Counted from the first letter of the stretch, positions 23,720 to 34,943 are shown. The stretch: DNA of 64,000 nucleotides from Medicago truncatula (GCF_003473485.1 NC_053045.1:61298494-61362493); one strand, 5' to 3'. The notes: generated by a model from the letters alone, not told the origin. A program made the numbers and translations.

Positions 23720-25848
23720 TAAACCATCTTTATATAGTGAAGTAGCGAAATTATTCTGTCAAAAAAAAAAAAAGTAGGAAAATTGTTTAAATGGAAAAGA
23801 CGCTAAAAAGAAAGATGCATGAAACAGAAAAATAGATTTCGTTAATTAAATGTATAGTATGAATAGTGAAGGAATAAAGACCTAACCACTTTATATGTCT
23901 AATGTAGCAGTTAAAACCACTTTATATATGTGGATATCTTTTTTAAGCTTGGCTTTGTTGCATAATAATCACACAATAATTCATCTCACATCACCGAACA
24001 CATTCAACAACCAGCTCATAATAACAACACCGAATAGAGATCAATTTCATTAAAATGAACTTGACCAAGCAATAAGAGACACATTGTCATCCGATTAATC
24101 ATTTTTTGTTAAGCCATCCGATTAATCATTAATCCAAAGAAAGATGTAGCATTAACAAACAAATAAACAAACAAAGGCTGATTTCATCCACTACACATAT
24201 AATGATTATAACTTGATATACTCCATGAGGGGGCGGAGGGGTGGTAAGTGGTAACCCAGAGATATCATTTTTTTTAAGTACATCAAAATTATTTTATTTA
24301 TTTAGTAGTTAGTATTATATAAATATATTTTTTTAACTTACTTTGATTAATTTTATTGAATGTATATTTTTAACGAACTTTGATTATGAATGAATTTTTG
24401 CAACAAAAAAATACCATAAGAAAGACATTTAAATAATTAAAATAACACAACTTTATTGATTTACCCTAGGCACGAAAAATCTTAAGACCGACTCCAACTC
24501 CATGCATATAAGTACACTACAAATCTGCCTCAAAGTCTTGAAAATCTATATGATTTTTTTTAAGACGAAAAAGAAAATATCTTAAATAAAAAAAATTACA
24601 CTGAGACTGGGGGATATTAGACCTGACCCAAGTACAACTCAAATAGGAATACATCGTGATAATACAAACCAGATGGGTCAACCATAATCAATTCTAACAA
24701 ACAAAACCATTGAACTTGCGTACAGACACGAAACCAAGTTACAAAAAAGATGAAGAGTGAGTGAGCAATTGTAAGAATAAAAAGGATTATAAGTTGGTGA
24801 AAGGATCGACCGCCAACACGGTATCAAGATCCACATACCAACTACCTCATGAACAAAGCAACAGACATAACATAATAGCTCTTTTGAGCATAACATTCCA
24901 CAGTCACATGAACTGAGACAGAAAAGAAGTCGGTACCAGAGTGAAGGCATAATCTATATGAAAATCGATCAAAATGACGAGAATAAAGGGTAAATGGCAA
25001 AATCGTTATCTGAAATTAAATTAAGGGATGATGAGACTAATTTTGCATCGAAACATACAAATATTGATTAAACATAGTAGAAATTAACAGTAAATTCTAA
25101 TAATAAAAATATCGGTTAAACAAATATCACTTTTTAAATATACTCAATATGGTCCTATTTATAAGAAAACTTTGACCTTTTAGATTCATTGAGTACATTT
25201 ATACTAAAATAGGACCGAAGGGAGTAGTTATTTAGAAATTATTTGTACTAAAATTATCGGTCATATTTAATTTGAAATAAACAGAGTCACGAGCTTCAAC
25301 TTATGAGCTTTTAGTATGTGTGCACGAAGCAGCACAGTATACTAAACTTATAGGACCACTACATGCATGGCATGCAGCAGAATCAATGGGGCATGTTACT
25401 TAGTTCTTGTTCCACCATAATCTGGGAACTTGGAAGAGACAAAGTCCCTTTCTAGCCAACTACTTATTCAAACATGCGTGTGTGGTCACCTTTAGGCATT
25501 AAAGTTGCCCAGCTAAGACCACAACAACAGTCTCCAATGAAAGTTCAAATTGGATATGCAAGCCATGATCATAACTAGAGATATTGCTATATTAATTTAA
25601 TTTGCTTTCTCTTCACGAGCTTCACATAACTTCTTGTTACTATGTATGTATTGTGTATGCATTTCATCTGTTTTAATCAATCACAAAGGAACAAAAAGTT
25701 TAGACGCCCCAAAAATGATAAATTGGAAAATAACTAATCAGTCAAGCTCCTTTATAAAGTACTGTATCCAGTAGCAGTAGGAGTATTTCTTGATCCCATC
25801 AAGAACAAAATGAATAAGCTATTCATTTTCTATTTCAATTTTTTTTAA
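23720..25848. other. Intergenic DNA, with a possible retroelement 3' end
   Basis: No gene was seen. Around 24600-24950 the minus strand contains GGTCTAATATCCCCCAGTCT followed by TGTAATTTTTTT, which reminds me of plant LINE 3' UTR ends but is not diagnostic. A Stowaway-like end (ACCGAAGGGAGTAG) lies near 25213. Confidence 0.35.
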
Positions 25849-25860
25849 AAGATTTATTTT

Positions 25861-25993
25861 TTTGTCAAGTAATTTAGTAAATAGAATTCACTTTTTTCAA
25901 AATGAATTACTGAGGTGTCCGAGGTTCGAACCCGACTCCTGTATATAACAATGCATGTCCCTGTCAACTAAGCTATGTTCACCAAGGACAAAC
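25861..25993 (-). mobile_element. SINE with 12-bp target duplication
   Basis: On the minus strand it starts with a tRNA-like head (ATAGCTTAGTTG A box, GGGTTCGAACC B box). It ends in TACTTGACAAAAAAA-type tail sequence. The direct repeat AAGATTTATTTT flanks it at 25849-25860 and 25994-26005. This is the expected structure of a tRNA-derived SINE retroposed by LINE machinery. Confidence 0.8.
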
Positions 25994-26039
25994 AAGATTT
26001 ATTTTAAGACAAAGTTATGCCTATAATCCTTTACGTATG

Positions 26040-26309
26040 ATTTTTATTTCAGATTTGATCCTTTATCGGTTAGTGTTAGAACTTACTTTGAGACAAAAGT
26101 TTGTTCATTTAATTTTGAAAAGGATCGGATCAAGAGGTCAAACAACTAAAACTAAAACTAAAACTTTATGTTTCAAAATAATGGGCAAAAAACACCTAAA
26201 AAGATTTAATCTAATTATAATATATGACTCATTAGTTACAAATATTTGTCTAGCTCGACTATTTTAAATGAGAATTTCAAATATCTTTGATGATCAAAGT
26301 TCAAACTTA
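26040..26309. repeat. Dispersed repeat, copy left of the Harbinger element
   Basis: Words in the same order recur at about 29840-30060. Examples are TTAGTGTTAGAACT, CTTTATGTTTCAAA, AAAAAGATTTAAT and GATCAAAGTTCAAAC. The two copies are direct and diverged, and the Harbinger element sits between them. Confidence 0.6.
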
Positions 26310-26669
26310 GACCATCTCCAATGGCCAATTTAATGAGCCATTCAACACCAATTTCCCCTCCAATGGTGTGTTGAATGAGGGAAGAGAAGAGAGAGAAGGT
26401 GAACCGATTCAACACAATTTAACCCTGCCAGGCCGGACACGTGGCGACGCGGAATTGGCCCAAAACGGGCGCGTGCGTTACACGCGCAGACAAGGCGCGT
26501 GATGCGTCAGACGTGCGGAGAGAGAATGGCTTTTTGGATAGATAATGACACGTGGCGCGTTTTAATTGGCTGTCCGGATTCTTATCATTTTAATAATTTG
26601 ACCTCAATTATTTCGTTGTAAATTAATTTTAAAAAAAAAAATTACCAAAATTCATGATTTTTTTTCCTC

Positions 26670-26677
26670 TATAAATA
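26670..26677 (+). promoter_or_regulatory. TATA box of the transposon ORF1
   Basis: TATAAATA lies about 120 bp before the ORF1 start codon, inside the left subterminal region of the element. The position suits a plant RNA polymerase II core promoter. Confidence 0.6.
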
Positions 26678-26795
26678 GAGACTTTGATCATTTGATTTGG
26701 ACACAGAAAAAAAAACCAAGTTTTTCACTATCTTCATCTTATTATTATCTTTCTATTAGCAAACTAAGTGAAGTTTTAATCTTATTTTTTGTGAA

Positions 26796-27893
26796 ATGGA
26801 TCCCAATAATAACCATTTCAACACCCAAAATTTTTCTAATTACCCATATAACTACGAAAATCCCAACAATTATCCAAATCCAAATCAATTTTATAACCAA
26901 CGTCCTCAAAACATACATCAAAACGTACCTAATTTTGGTTTTTCACCAAATTTCAACCAGTCATCCTCTTTTCCAAACTTTCATCCATATTATGGATCTA
27001 TGATGAGATATCCATCTCAAACACCCCCGTTTAATGGTTATATGCCAATGGGGAATGAAAATTTTCCTAGTGTTGATGCAACCCAATATCCTGAATTTTC
27101 AACACAAATAACTCCTGGTGGCATGGCAGTTGCTGATGAAGTCACTCCAGAAGATTCAACTCCTAAGAGCAAGAGAAGTAAGGAACCAGCATGGAACACT
27201 CAACAAAATTTGGTTCTAATTAGTGCATGGATTAAATATGGAACAAGCAGTGTTGTCGGGAGAAACCAGAGAGGAGAAACATATTGGGGTAAAATTGCTG
27301 AGTATTGTAATGAGTATTGCTCATTCGATTCTCCCCGCGATCTAGTTGCCTGCCGAAACCGTTTTAATTATATGAGCAAAATAATAAATAAATGGATTGG
27401 TGCTTATGAAAGTGCTAAGCGTATGCAAGGAAGCGGTTGGTCGGAAGATGATGTTTTGACAAAAGCGCAGGAATTATTTGCAGGTGGGAAGAATATTCAA
27501 TTTACTTTGAATGAAGAATGGCACGCTCTCCGTGATCAACCACGTTATGGTAGTCAGATGGGAGGAAATGTTGGGTCAGGGAGTAGTGGATCTAAGAGAT
27601 CTCACGAGGACTCTGTAGGATCTAGTGCTCGTCCAATGGATAGGGAGGCAGCTAAAAAAAAAGGTAAAAAGAAAAGTACCAACGCTGCTGGCTTGGAGGA
27701 GGTGGAAAAGGAGTGGGTTCAATTCAAAGAAATCAAGGATAAAGAGATTGAACATTTGAAAGACTACACCAAGGTGCAACAGGAGAAAAACAGATTGACG
27801 AAAATGAAAATGTATCTAAAGTTAAGTTCTGAAGAGCATCTTGATGACCGGAAAAAAGAGCTGTTGGAAAACTTGGTGCGTGAGCTGTTTTGA
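26796..27893 (+). CDS. Harbinger ORF1: Myb/SANT-like DNA-binding protein (365 aa)
   Basis: The ORF is uninterrupted and starts at ATG 26796. Residues 1 to about 110 are rich in Asn, Pro, Tyr and Phe. Residues about 125-215 form a Myb/SANT-like trihelix, with conserved Trp residues in PAWNTQQNLVLISAW, TYWGKIAEYC and INKWIGAYESA. A Lys-rich run (AKKKGKKKS) is a likely nuclear signal, and a charged helical C terminus follows. In this superfamily the ORF1 protein binds the transposon ends and helps bring the transposase to the nucleus. Plant genome annotations often list such proteins as no-apical-meristem-associated or GST T3-like; that name would be misleading here. Confidence 0.9.
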   Translation: MDPNNNHFNTQNFSNYPYNYENPNNYPNPNQFYNQRPQNIHQNVPNFGFSPNFNQSSSFPNFHPYYGSMMRYPSQTPPFNGYMPMGNENFPSVDATQYPEFSTQITPGGMAVADEVTPEDSTPKSKRSKEPAWNTQQNLVLISAWIKYGTSSVVGRNQRGETYWGKIAEYCNEYCSFDSPRDLVACRNRFNYMSKIINKWIGAYESAKRMQGSGWSEDDVLTKAQELFAGGKNIQFTLNEEWHALRDQPRYGSQMGGNVGSGSSGSKRSHEDSVGSSARPMDREAAKKKGKKKSTNAAGLEEVEKEWVQFKEIKDKEIEHLKDYTKVQQEKNRLTKMKMYLKLSSEEHLDDRKKELLENLVRELF

Positions 27894-28017
27894 AATATTT
27901 GTTTGTATTCGGTCAAAATTGTCAGTGTTGTCTAGGTCCCAATGTTTACTTTAATAATTGTCAGTATTGTCTAGTCCTCAGTGATAGTCCCTAGTGTTGT
28001 CTAGTCCCTCGTGACTT

Positions 28018-28124
28018 ATTTTACCTACTATTTGCTTTAATAATTACGTACACTATGTGCCCATTATTTCACCTACTATTTGCTTTAATAATTATGCACA
28101 CTATGTGGCCATTATTTTACCTAC
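28018..28124. repeat. 48-bp tandem repeat between the two Harbinger ORFs
   Basis: Units begin ATTTTACCTACTATTTGC at 28018 and ATTTCACCTACTATTTGC at 28066, with a partial third from 28114. They differ by a few bases. Confidence 0.8.
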
Positions 28125-28182
28125 AATAACTTATTTCGAATCCGTCAATGTCCACCACACAATGTGCTTATATATAGGGACT

Positions 28183-28259
28183 CATATCTACTTCCAATTT
28201 CACAAATCTCATTCATATCTACTTTCAATTTCACAAATCTCATTCATATCTACTTCCAA
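28183..28259. repeat. 31-bp tandem repeat just before the transposase
   Basis: The unit CATATCTACTTYCAATTTCA plus 11 bases occurs at 28183-28213 and 28214-28244, with a partial copy at 28245-28259. It ends 13 bases before the first usable ATG of the transposase reading frame. Confidence 0.85.
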
Positions 28260-28271
28260 ATAAGTTATCGG

Positions 28272-29326
28272 ATGCAAAAACATGTTTTCCTTCGAATAGT
28301 TGGAGATCTTTCAAGTAGTGATAACTACTTCACCCAACGAATTGATGCAGCCAATAAAGAAGGTATATCACCGTTAGCAAAATGTACCACAACAATGCGA
28401 ATGTTAGCATATGGTGTGGCAGCAGATGCGGTCGATGAATACATTAAAATAGGAAGTAGTACAACATTGGAATGCTTACTTAGATTCTGCAAAGGAATCA
28501 TACGACTCTATGAGGAAGTGTATTTGAGAGCACCAACCCAAGATGACCTGCAAAGAATACTGCATGTTAGTGAAATGCGGGGGTTCCCAGGGATGATCGG
28601 CAGTATTGACTGCATGCACTGGGAGTGGAAAAATTGTCCTAAAGCATGGGAAGGTCAATTTACCAGGGGGGATAAGGGAACCACCACAGTTATTCTGGAA
28701 GCAGTTGCATCTCATGATCTATGGATCTGGCATGCCTTTTTTGGATGTCCGGGAACGTTGAACGATATAAACGTTCTAGACCGGTCACCAGTGTTGATGA
28801 TGTGGAACAGGGAAAGGCTCCGAGGGTGAATTACTTTGTGAATCAACGTCCCTATAATATGACATACTATCTAGCTGATGGTATCTACCCTTCGTATCCA
28901 ACTTTCGTCAAATCAATTAGACTTCCTCAAAGTGAACCCGATAAGTTATTTGCAAAACATCAAGAGGGATGTCGGAAAGACATCGAACGTGCTTTTGGAG
29001 TGCTTCAAGCTCGATTTAAAATCATCCGTGAACCAGCTCGCTTGTGGGACATAGCCGATTTGGGTATCATCATGAGGTCATGCATCATATTACATAATAT
29101 GATTGTTGAGGATGAACGAGATACATATGCTCAACGTTGGACTGATTTTGAGCAACCTGGGGGAAGTGGATCAAGTACATCGCAACCATACTCGGCCGAG
29201 GTGTTACCAGCTTTTGCAAATCATGTGCGTGGTAGATCCGAGTTGCGTGATCCAGATGTTCATCACGAATTGCAAGCAGATCTAGTGAAACACATATGGA
29301 CAAAGTTTGGAATGTATCGTGATTGA
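28272..29326 (+). pseudogene. Harbinger DDE transposase, frameshifted and N-terminally truncated
   Basis: From ATG 28272 the frame reads RMQKHVFLRIVGDLS and on to the first catalytic Asp in GSIDCMHW and the second in GTLNDINVL, as in the DDE_Tnp_4 family. At about 28791-28796 a one-base loss throws the frame to an early stop at 28829. The +2 frame continues the same protein through YNMTYYLADGIYPSYP and the C-terminal acidic site in KDIERAFGVLQARF to a stop at 29326. Family members carry roughly 60-100 further N-terminal residues, which are not found here. The enzyme would cut and paste the element between its inverted repeats; as it stands it is probably dead. Confidence 0.87.
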
Positions 29327-29839
29327 AGATGATTTGTATCGTACTAAATAAATTACTTGTGTGTTTTATGCTTAGTTTGTTGTATTGCATTTTAAGTTAT
29401 TTGTGTGCCGCGTGCTTAGTTTGTTGTACTTGAATTTGAAATTAAGAAAATAAAAATAAATTATTTTACAATTTTTTTTTTTCCAAAAATACTAAAAAAT
29501 AAATAGTTAATTGTATTATTTTAATTTAATTATAATCGATAATTTTATGTAATTATAAAAACAAAAATTGAATAAAAATAAAAAATAAAAAGTGGTGGGG
29601 TAGAGTGTTGAATGAAAAACCATTGGAGAGGGTTAAAGTTGAATGAGTGTTGAATAAGAGAGAGAAAATGATGTGAAGTGTTGGGAATTGAAAAAGTGGT
29701 GTTGAATGGTAAAAACCATTGGGGATGGTCTAGATAATCTATATTTTTTTATCACTTTTCATCCATTAGTGTTGGAACATACATGCCCCCAATCCCTTAA
29801 GCATACCATTGTTCACGTTGTTATTAAGTTAGTATTTTT

Positions 29840-30060
29840 TGTCAGTGTTGGAACTAACTTTGGGACACGTTTGCTCATTTTGAGACAGGTCTGGTCTAAG
29901 GATCAAGCAGTCTAAACTCGGACTTTATGTCTTCAAATGTTGGAGAAAAAAAAAAGCTTAAAAAGATTCAATTTAATTATAGTTATAAATGTTTGTCAGA
30001 TTTAATTAATTAAGATGAGGGCCTCGTATGCTTCATGACCAAAGTTCAAACCTTGAGAAT
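29840..30060. repeat. Dispersed repeat, copy right of the Harbinger element
   Basis: This is a direct, diverged copy of the 26040-26309 sequence, ending GACCAAAGTTCAAAC. A further short piece (CCATTAGAGTTAGAACAC) lies near 30101-30118, suggesting an older tandem array. Confidence 0.55.
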
Positions 30061-30599
30061 ATAGATGACTTATGGCCTTAAAAAAGATTTATCATTTTGT
30101 ATCCATTAGAGTTAGAACACATGTTAGTGAGAACGAAAATTAAGGAAATCAAGAACCAGCATGTTGATCATGTATAAAAAAAAACATGGAAGGATATTTA
30201 TAGCATAGAAATGGGAGATGAGGTAAGCTAAGGGAGGTGGTTTATTAAAATGTGTCTAAGAAGATTGGAAATAAGTGTACCACTGTGTTTGGTATGAACC
30301 TTCGTTGGAGGGGGTTCTGAAGGGTCCATCATATTCATAGTGATTATTTAATTCAGTGATTGATACAAATATCTGTGTGAAGGATATGGTTAATAGTAAC
30401 GGAGTCCGAGTAAGGGTGGATTTGGTGGAGAGGTTTAGTTGTATAGGAGGAGTATAAGATATTGAATTCTAACATTTCTTTTTCTTTGTAGTATAATTTA
30501 GAGGATGTATAACTTATGAGGTAATCTTTAATTTTGATTCAATAACAAATTCTTGTATGTTTAAAGTTATATAAAAAATTTGGTTTTATTAAAGTTCTC

Positions 30600-31092
30600 A
30601 CCGATCACTTGAAGATTGTTGAATGATTGTTTTTTAATTATCGATAATTTGCTTCCTCAAGGTGTTCAAAACATTGTTTCATATTTAAGTGTGACTGGTT
30701 TTAATATAATTAAATCGCATAAACATATTTTTTATTTTGAATTTGTGGTATGTTGTAAATTGTGGTTGGATGTTTTACCTTGGTTGAGAATTAGTTGTGT
30801 TTTGACAAACAATAGCTTTTGTCACATGAATCAATTTACAAATTTGGGTTCTTATGGAGAGAAAAAGCATAGGGATATCTTTTAAGTAACATGGTAGGCA
30901 TGTTTATGGTCAATATGGAAGCAGCGTAATCATAATATTTTTGACCTACATGATTGCTCTAATGTCTCTATTTTTGATATGGTAATTTTTTTTTCCTTTT
31001 GGTCTTTGATTAAGAACAAAGTTAAGGGTTTCTCTTACGACTATTATCAATTGAGTTCTCAACTGTTTAGATGTTTAGGTGCAACCACATCA
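30600..31092 (+). pseudogene. LINE-type reverse-transcriptase C-terminal remnant
   Basis: With frame breaks, the plus strand reads HIFYFEFVVCCKLWLDVLPW, then VTW*ACLWSIWKQRNHNIFD, then SFWSLIKNKVKGFSYDY and LFRCLG. This order matches the zinc-binding end and tail of plant non-LTR elements. Several stops and a missing catalytic region show it is a dead fragment. Confidence 0.65.
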
Positions 31093-31209
31093 TGATTAAG
31101 ATTTATGTTTTATTTTGCTTTGGAACAATCGTTGTTTAGATGCTCATTTTATTGTTATAATCGTTGAATTGTGAACATTTTCAATCTTAAATATATTAAT
31201 TTTTTTTTG

Positions 31210-31342
31210 TATTATAAAATCCGAAGTGTTTATTTTGTCGGATTTCATAATTTAAATAGATGATAAAACACGATTAGTAATGATAATATATCAAATTTTT
31301 TTATTATAAAATCCAAAATGTTTATTTTGTCGGATTTCATAA
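31210..31342. repeat. Two copies of a 39-bp unit with internal hairpin
   Basis: TATTATAAAATCCRAARTGT followed by TTATTTTGTCGGATTTCATA occurs near 31210-31249 and 31303-31342. AAATCCGA and TCGGATTT within the first copy can pair. Function unknown. Confidence 0.6.
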
Positions 31343-31517
31343 GGTCAAATTTTTTCATATAAAAACAGGAAAAAAATCTCATTTTAAATTATTCAAATTA
31401 TATAAAATCAAATGATAATTTTAAAATTTCAAAAGGCTTGTGAACTTACTTCCAAAAAATCAAAGGGAGCAAAGATGTATATTACAGGGTTTTGCACCAA
31501 ATTGAATCATGAACTCT

Positions 31518-31525
31518 AAACCCTA
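31518..31525 (+). promoter_or_regulatory. Telo box in the SNRNP27 leader
   Basis: AAACCCTA lies 10 bases before the start codon. Telo boxes near the transcription start are known to drive expression of plant translation and RNP genes in dividing cells; for this gene it is an inference. Confidence 0.5.
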
Positions 31526-31534
31526 TCTTCCACA

Positions 31535-32095
31535 ATGAGCGACCGTGACCGCCACCGCGACAGAGAAAGAGATCGAAGACGAGACAAAGACGACCGCGAC
31601 CGTGACGTCGATCGTGATCGCAACCGTGATCGCGACAGAGCACGCAGCAAGAGATCCCGTACACGTTCACCGGACCGTGTACGCTCTCGTCACTCTCGCT
31701 CCCGTTCTCCCGTCGATCGTTCTCACCGTCGACGCCACCACCGAACACCTTCTCCAGATCCTCCTAGAAAGCGTCACCGGCGTGACTCCGTCGATGACGA
31801 GCCGAAAGAACACAAAGAGACGAAGAAAGTGGTGTCTGACTTTGTTGACGGAATCGCGAAGGAACAACAGCAGCAAAAGCAGAAAGAGAATGGAGAAGAA
31901 GTTGATGTGAACGAAGATGAGATCGAGATGATGAAGATGATGGGAATTCCTGTTGGTTTTGATTCCACTAAGGGAAAACCGGTACCTGGTGCTGACGTCA
32001 GCGGTGTTAGAGCGGTTACGAAACGGCAGCCTAGGCAGTATATGAATCGTCGTGGTGGATTCAATCGTCCATTGCCTGCTGAGAAGAATCGCTAG
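31535..32095 (+). CDS. SNRNP27: U4/U6.U5 tri-snRNP 27 kDa protein (SNRNP27 family, 186 aa)
   Basis: This is a single-exon coding sequence. Residues 1 to about 90 are Arg/Asp/Ser repeats (RD and RS dipeptides, for example [10 protein letters not shown]), an RS-like domain. The C-terminal ~55 residues hold the family hallmark: [20 protein letters not shown] followed by [18 protein letters not shown]. The protein belongs to the U4/U6.U5 tri-snRNP in the nucleus, where the conserved C terminus sits near the U6 ACAGAGA region and affects 5' splice-site choice. The length matches plant homologues. The frame upstream of ATG 31535 has no better start. Arg-rich ORFs in other frames over the same DNA are shadows. 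Confidence 0.94.
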   Translation: MSDRDRHRDRERDRRRDKDDRDRDVDRDRNRDRDRARSKRSRTRSPDRVRSRHSRSRSPVDRSHRRRHHRTPSPDPPRKRHRRDSVDDEPKEHKETKKVVSDFVDGIAKEQQQQKQKENGEEVDVNEDEIEMMKMMGIPVGFDSTKGKPVPGADVSGVRAVTKRQPRQYMNRRGGFNRPLPAEKNR

Positions 32096-33841
32096 GGTTC
32101 GCTTCGTTCTGTTTTTCCTAAGGTTTGTTCAGTTTTACTCTAATTTCTCCTAATTTATGATAGATTTAGGGTTTATTTTGAACTTGAAGATTTTGACTTG
32201 CTATTAGGTTAGGGTTTAGCTTAAATTGGCGTTTGATTTGAATGTTGAATTATTTTCTTACAGAATGTGATTAGCTGAATGTCTTCAATTGATAAATGTG
32301 GTAACTTATTAATTTAAATTGAAGAATTTCCGAGTGTTTCGTTCTAATAATAACTTTAGCATTTCTGAATAACTTGTGATTAGTGCAATATTGCGGTGGT
32401 TAATGGTTATCAGCATTCTGGTAATGCCAGACTGTTATTAATCTGTATGCTGATTGATTTGGTTAGTGCTTTAATCTGTAAATTGTCCCGGAGATATGTC
32501 TTAATAAACACATAAAAGTTGCAGATTCACTCTGGCACTCTTTATTGGTTTATTGGTGTTGTTGTACTTTGAGGTTGGGGCTGTCATTGTTCTTCCTCCT
32601 TCGTAGTTCACCTTGTCTTCTTCTCTAATCATTGTGGGTTGTGGTTTTGGCTTACTCACTATGGTAAGTATTATCCCCAAAATGGAGAGTTTTGTGATGA
32701 GTTACTTGTTTTCTTCCCTGATATTTTTTAGAAAACCTGTAGAAAAGATTGTAAAGTGTCAAGCTTGAGTGATTGGTGACGTTTTTAGAAGACCCGTGAA
32801 TGTATTTGTTAGGAAGGTAGACCAAATGGGGAACAGTGAAATACTTGGAGGCCGAGATAGACTTTAAACAATCATAGATCAATCAATAAGGGATATTTGG
32901 ATTCACAAAGTATCATTAGAATAGTTCATGACAAGACTTTAGGTTGTCACTTGATTCATATAGTTGATCCTGTAAAAGGTATTGAATGGTGGTTGTTGTT
33001 GGTAATCACAAAGCCCGTATTTCCATCTTTTTTCACTTTTGGGGAAATGGAAATCTCTGTTTTTGTTGTTGAATTTTAGATGAAATAAGAAGAAATTTGA
33101 CTGTGTTACAATATGGCATGATAAACTTAATATAGCTTGATGCAGAAGATTAAATATTAGTCCCTATGTATAGGGAGGGATACAAGACTCCTTATCCCAA
33201 ATAAATAGATAATTTAGGAGATTATCTAAGATATTCTTTGATGTAATACTGATCCTGTGAGATAAACCAAAATAATAAAAAAACTCCAATCTGATCCTGT
33301 GATATAACATTTGAAAGAGAAAATGTAACACTGGAAGCAACAACCTGATGTACTAGTTGCTAGGAGTTTTCAATCTTCAATCTTCTTCTAATGTCAGCGC
33401 GACACTCCCCAAAATAATTAAAAAAACTCCAATCTGGGAACATTCCCGTAATGCTTCAAGTAGGAAAGCAAAATTCAATCACCAAGAACAAGCAATTACT
33501 CAAGGCTGCTTAAACACCGAACATTAAAGGCAACACTGAACCATTGTACAAAAGCCACAACTCAAGCCTTACTACTTAATAGAAGCAAATATGCTTAAAT
33601 ACCACATAAGACATTAGCTACCAAAGCTTTTAACCGTCTAGATAAGAAGCTGAAACACGAAGCTTACCTGTCTACAGAAGAAGCTGACAGCAAACCAAAA
33701 TCATTGTCAGATAATCCCCACGATGAGCAAAGCCTTGTCAAATATAAACACATGAACAAAGCATAACTGTGTTCTAAACAGCAACTTGCAACCAGAAAAA
33801 CCAAATCCAAGGGAGATTACAATTGAACAAAAGAAGTGGGC

Positions 33842-33926
33842 TCCATAACAAGGATTCGAACCCATGACCTAGGGCCTAAGTACTTGGAAGCATCCTTGTG
33901 TTTCACCACTTGAGCTGTAGGGGCTT
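33842..33926 (-). repeat. tRNA-like SINE head
   Basis: On the minus strand, CAGCTCAAGTGGTGAAACAC resembles a pol III A box and GGGTTCGAATCC is an exact B box. The region does not fold as a complete tRNA, so a SINE or tRNA relic is preferred. Confidence 0.55.
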
Positions 33927-34218
33927 TTAGATCAAAGCAAGACAATTCTAATGGTGGAGGTTTTTTCTTGAAACTTGTTCACGGTGGCGGCCGGCGGTGG
34001 TGATGGTGGCCTGAAGTTATAGCTGCTAGGGTAAAGGGTGAGGGAAGAAAACGTAGCAACCAACAAAGGGAGGAAGCCAAAAGTGCAGATTACACTGGAA
34101 AATATGTAACCAGTAAAAGGGTTCAATTAAATGAATTTTTAATATATCTATTATTACATTCCCAACCTTTCTGAAACTCGGCGGTGGAATAGTGATGGGA
34201 TAGATCACAAAGGATCAA

Positions 34219-34441
34219 ACCAAGCTCTAGATATCATGTTGAAGTTATGAGTTTTATATAAAATAAGAAATATGATTATGTTATAAGAAACATGATAGTA
34301 TCTTGATATAAAATACTTAAAACTAATCCTAGGAGATAATACAAGAGGTGAACTGATCTTATCGTAGGAGATAAACTACAATATTCTAATATAATATCAA
34401 GATATTCTAAGATATTTGTTATATTTCAAAATCGTGTTCAC
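34219..34441 (-). repeat. LTR-like remnant with primer-binding-site-like sequence
   Basis: On the minus strand, sequence ending ATAACTTCAACA is followed at once by TGATATCTAGAGCTTGGTT. That is close to the TGGTATCAGAGC complement of initiator-tRNA-Met used as primer site by copia and TRIM elements. About 200 bp upstream could be the LTR. Similar GGAGATTATCTAAGATATTC words occur near 33220, but a second LTR is not clear. Confidence 0.35.
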
Positions 34442-34943
34442 AGCTTCTATGCTTCTACTAGAAACAAACACCATAGGATGCGTAGGCTGGTGAAATATTC
34501 TTTTCTATGCTATACTTGGACATGTTATGTGATGGACTATTGATCAAAGTTTTGACGTGTGTGTCGGAGGGAATTTCTGTTCTGTGAAAATTAGGGAATT
34601 CAAAGTGTCACGATTCGTTATATACAACTTTGTAAAATAAACTTATCTTTCCTGGAAGCTTTGTTTAAAATTGGAAACTGGAGACAGATTGCTTGCAGTT
34701 AGTCTGTGAGAACAGATGTGAATTGTGATTGGGTGTAATGATAATAAATTAATAATAACTATATATTTTGCTGATACAGTATATTAATTATTAATGATTC
34801 ATTGGGTACACTGTTGGAATGCATTTTTTTATTTCTGGGATTTGATTTTTTTGGAAAAATGCTATTTTAGTAAGCAGCTTTAGAAAGGTATATAAGCTGT
34901 GTTGTAACTGAGAGATTACATGATTGGCAATAAGGATAATATG

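Larger units (their letters stand above)
26310..29730 (+). mobile_element. PIF/Harbinger transposon, nearly complete (3,421 bp)
   Basis: Terminal inverted repeats begin GACCATCTCCAATGG on the left and, inverted on the right, GACCATCCCCAATGG. Both then reach CATTCAACACCA. The flanking triplets are TTA (left) and TAG (right), so the usual TWA-type target duplication is only partly preserved. It carries the two genes of this superfamily in order, a Myb/SANT-like ORF and a DDE transposase. GC-rich subterminal DNA with repeated GCGCGTG-type words lies at 26435-26560. One frame disruption in the transposase and an apparently missing N terminus make it non-autonomous now. Confidence 0.9.

Noticed and set aside
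22921-23745. Gly/Pro-rich ORFs reading AGATTPGKFTW-type and LPGAKAL-type repeats
   Set aside because: They read through the subterminal repeats of the CACTA element on both strands and are not genes.
24678-24950. 90-codon minus-strand ORF rich in Cys, Leu and Ser
   Set aside because: No domain; the surrounding sequence looks like a retroelement 3' end; Cys/Leu bias is common in antisense AT-rich DNA.
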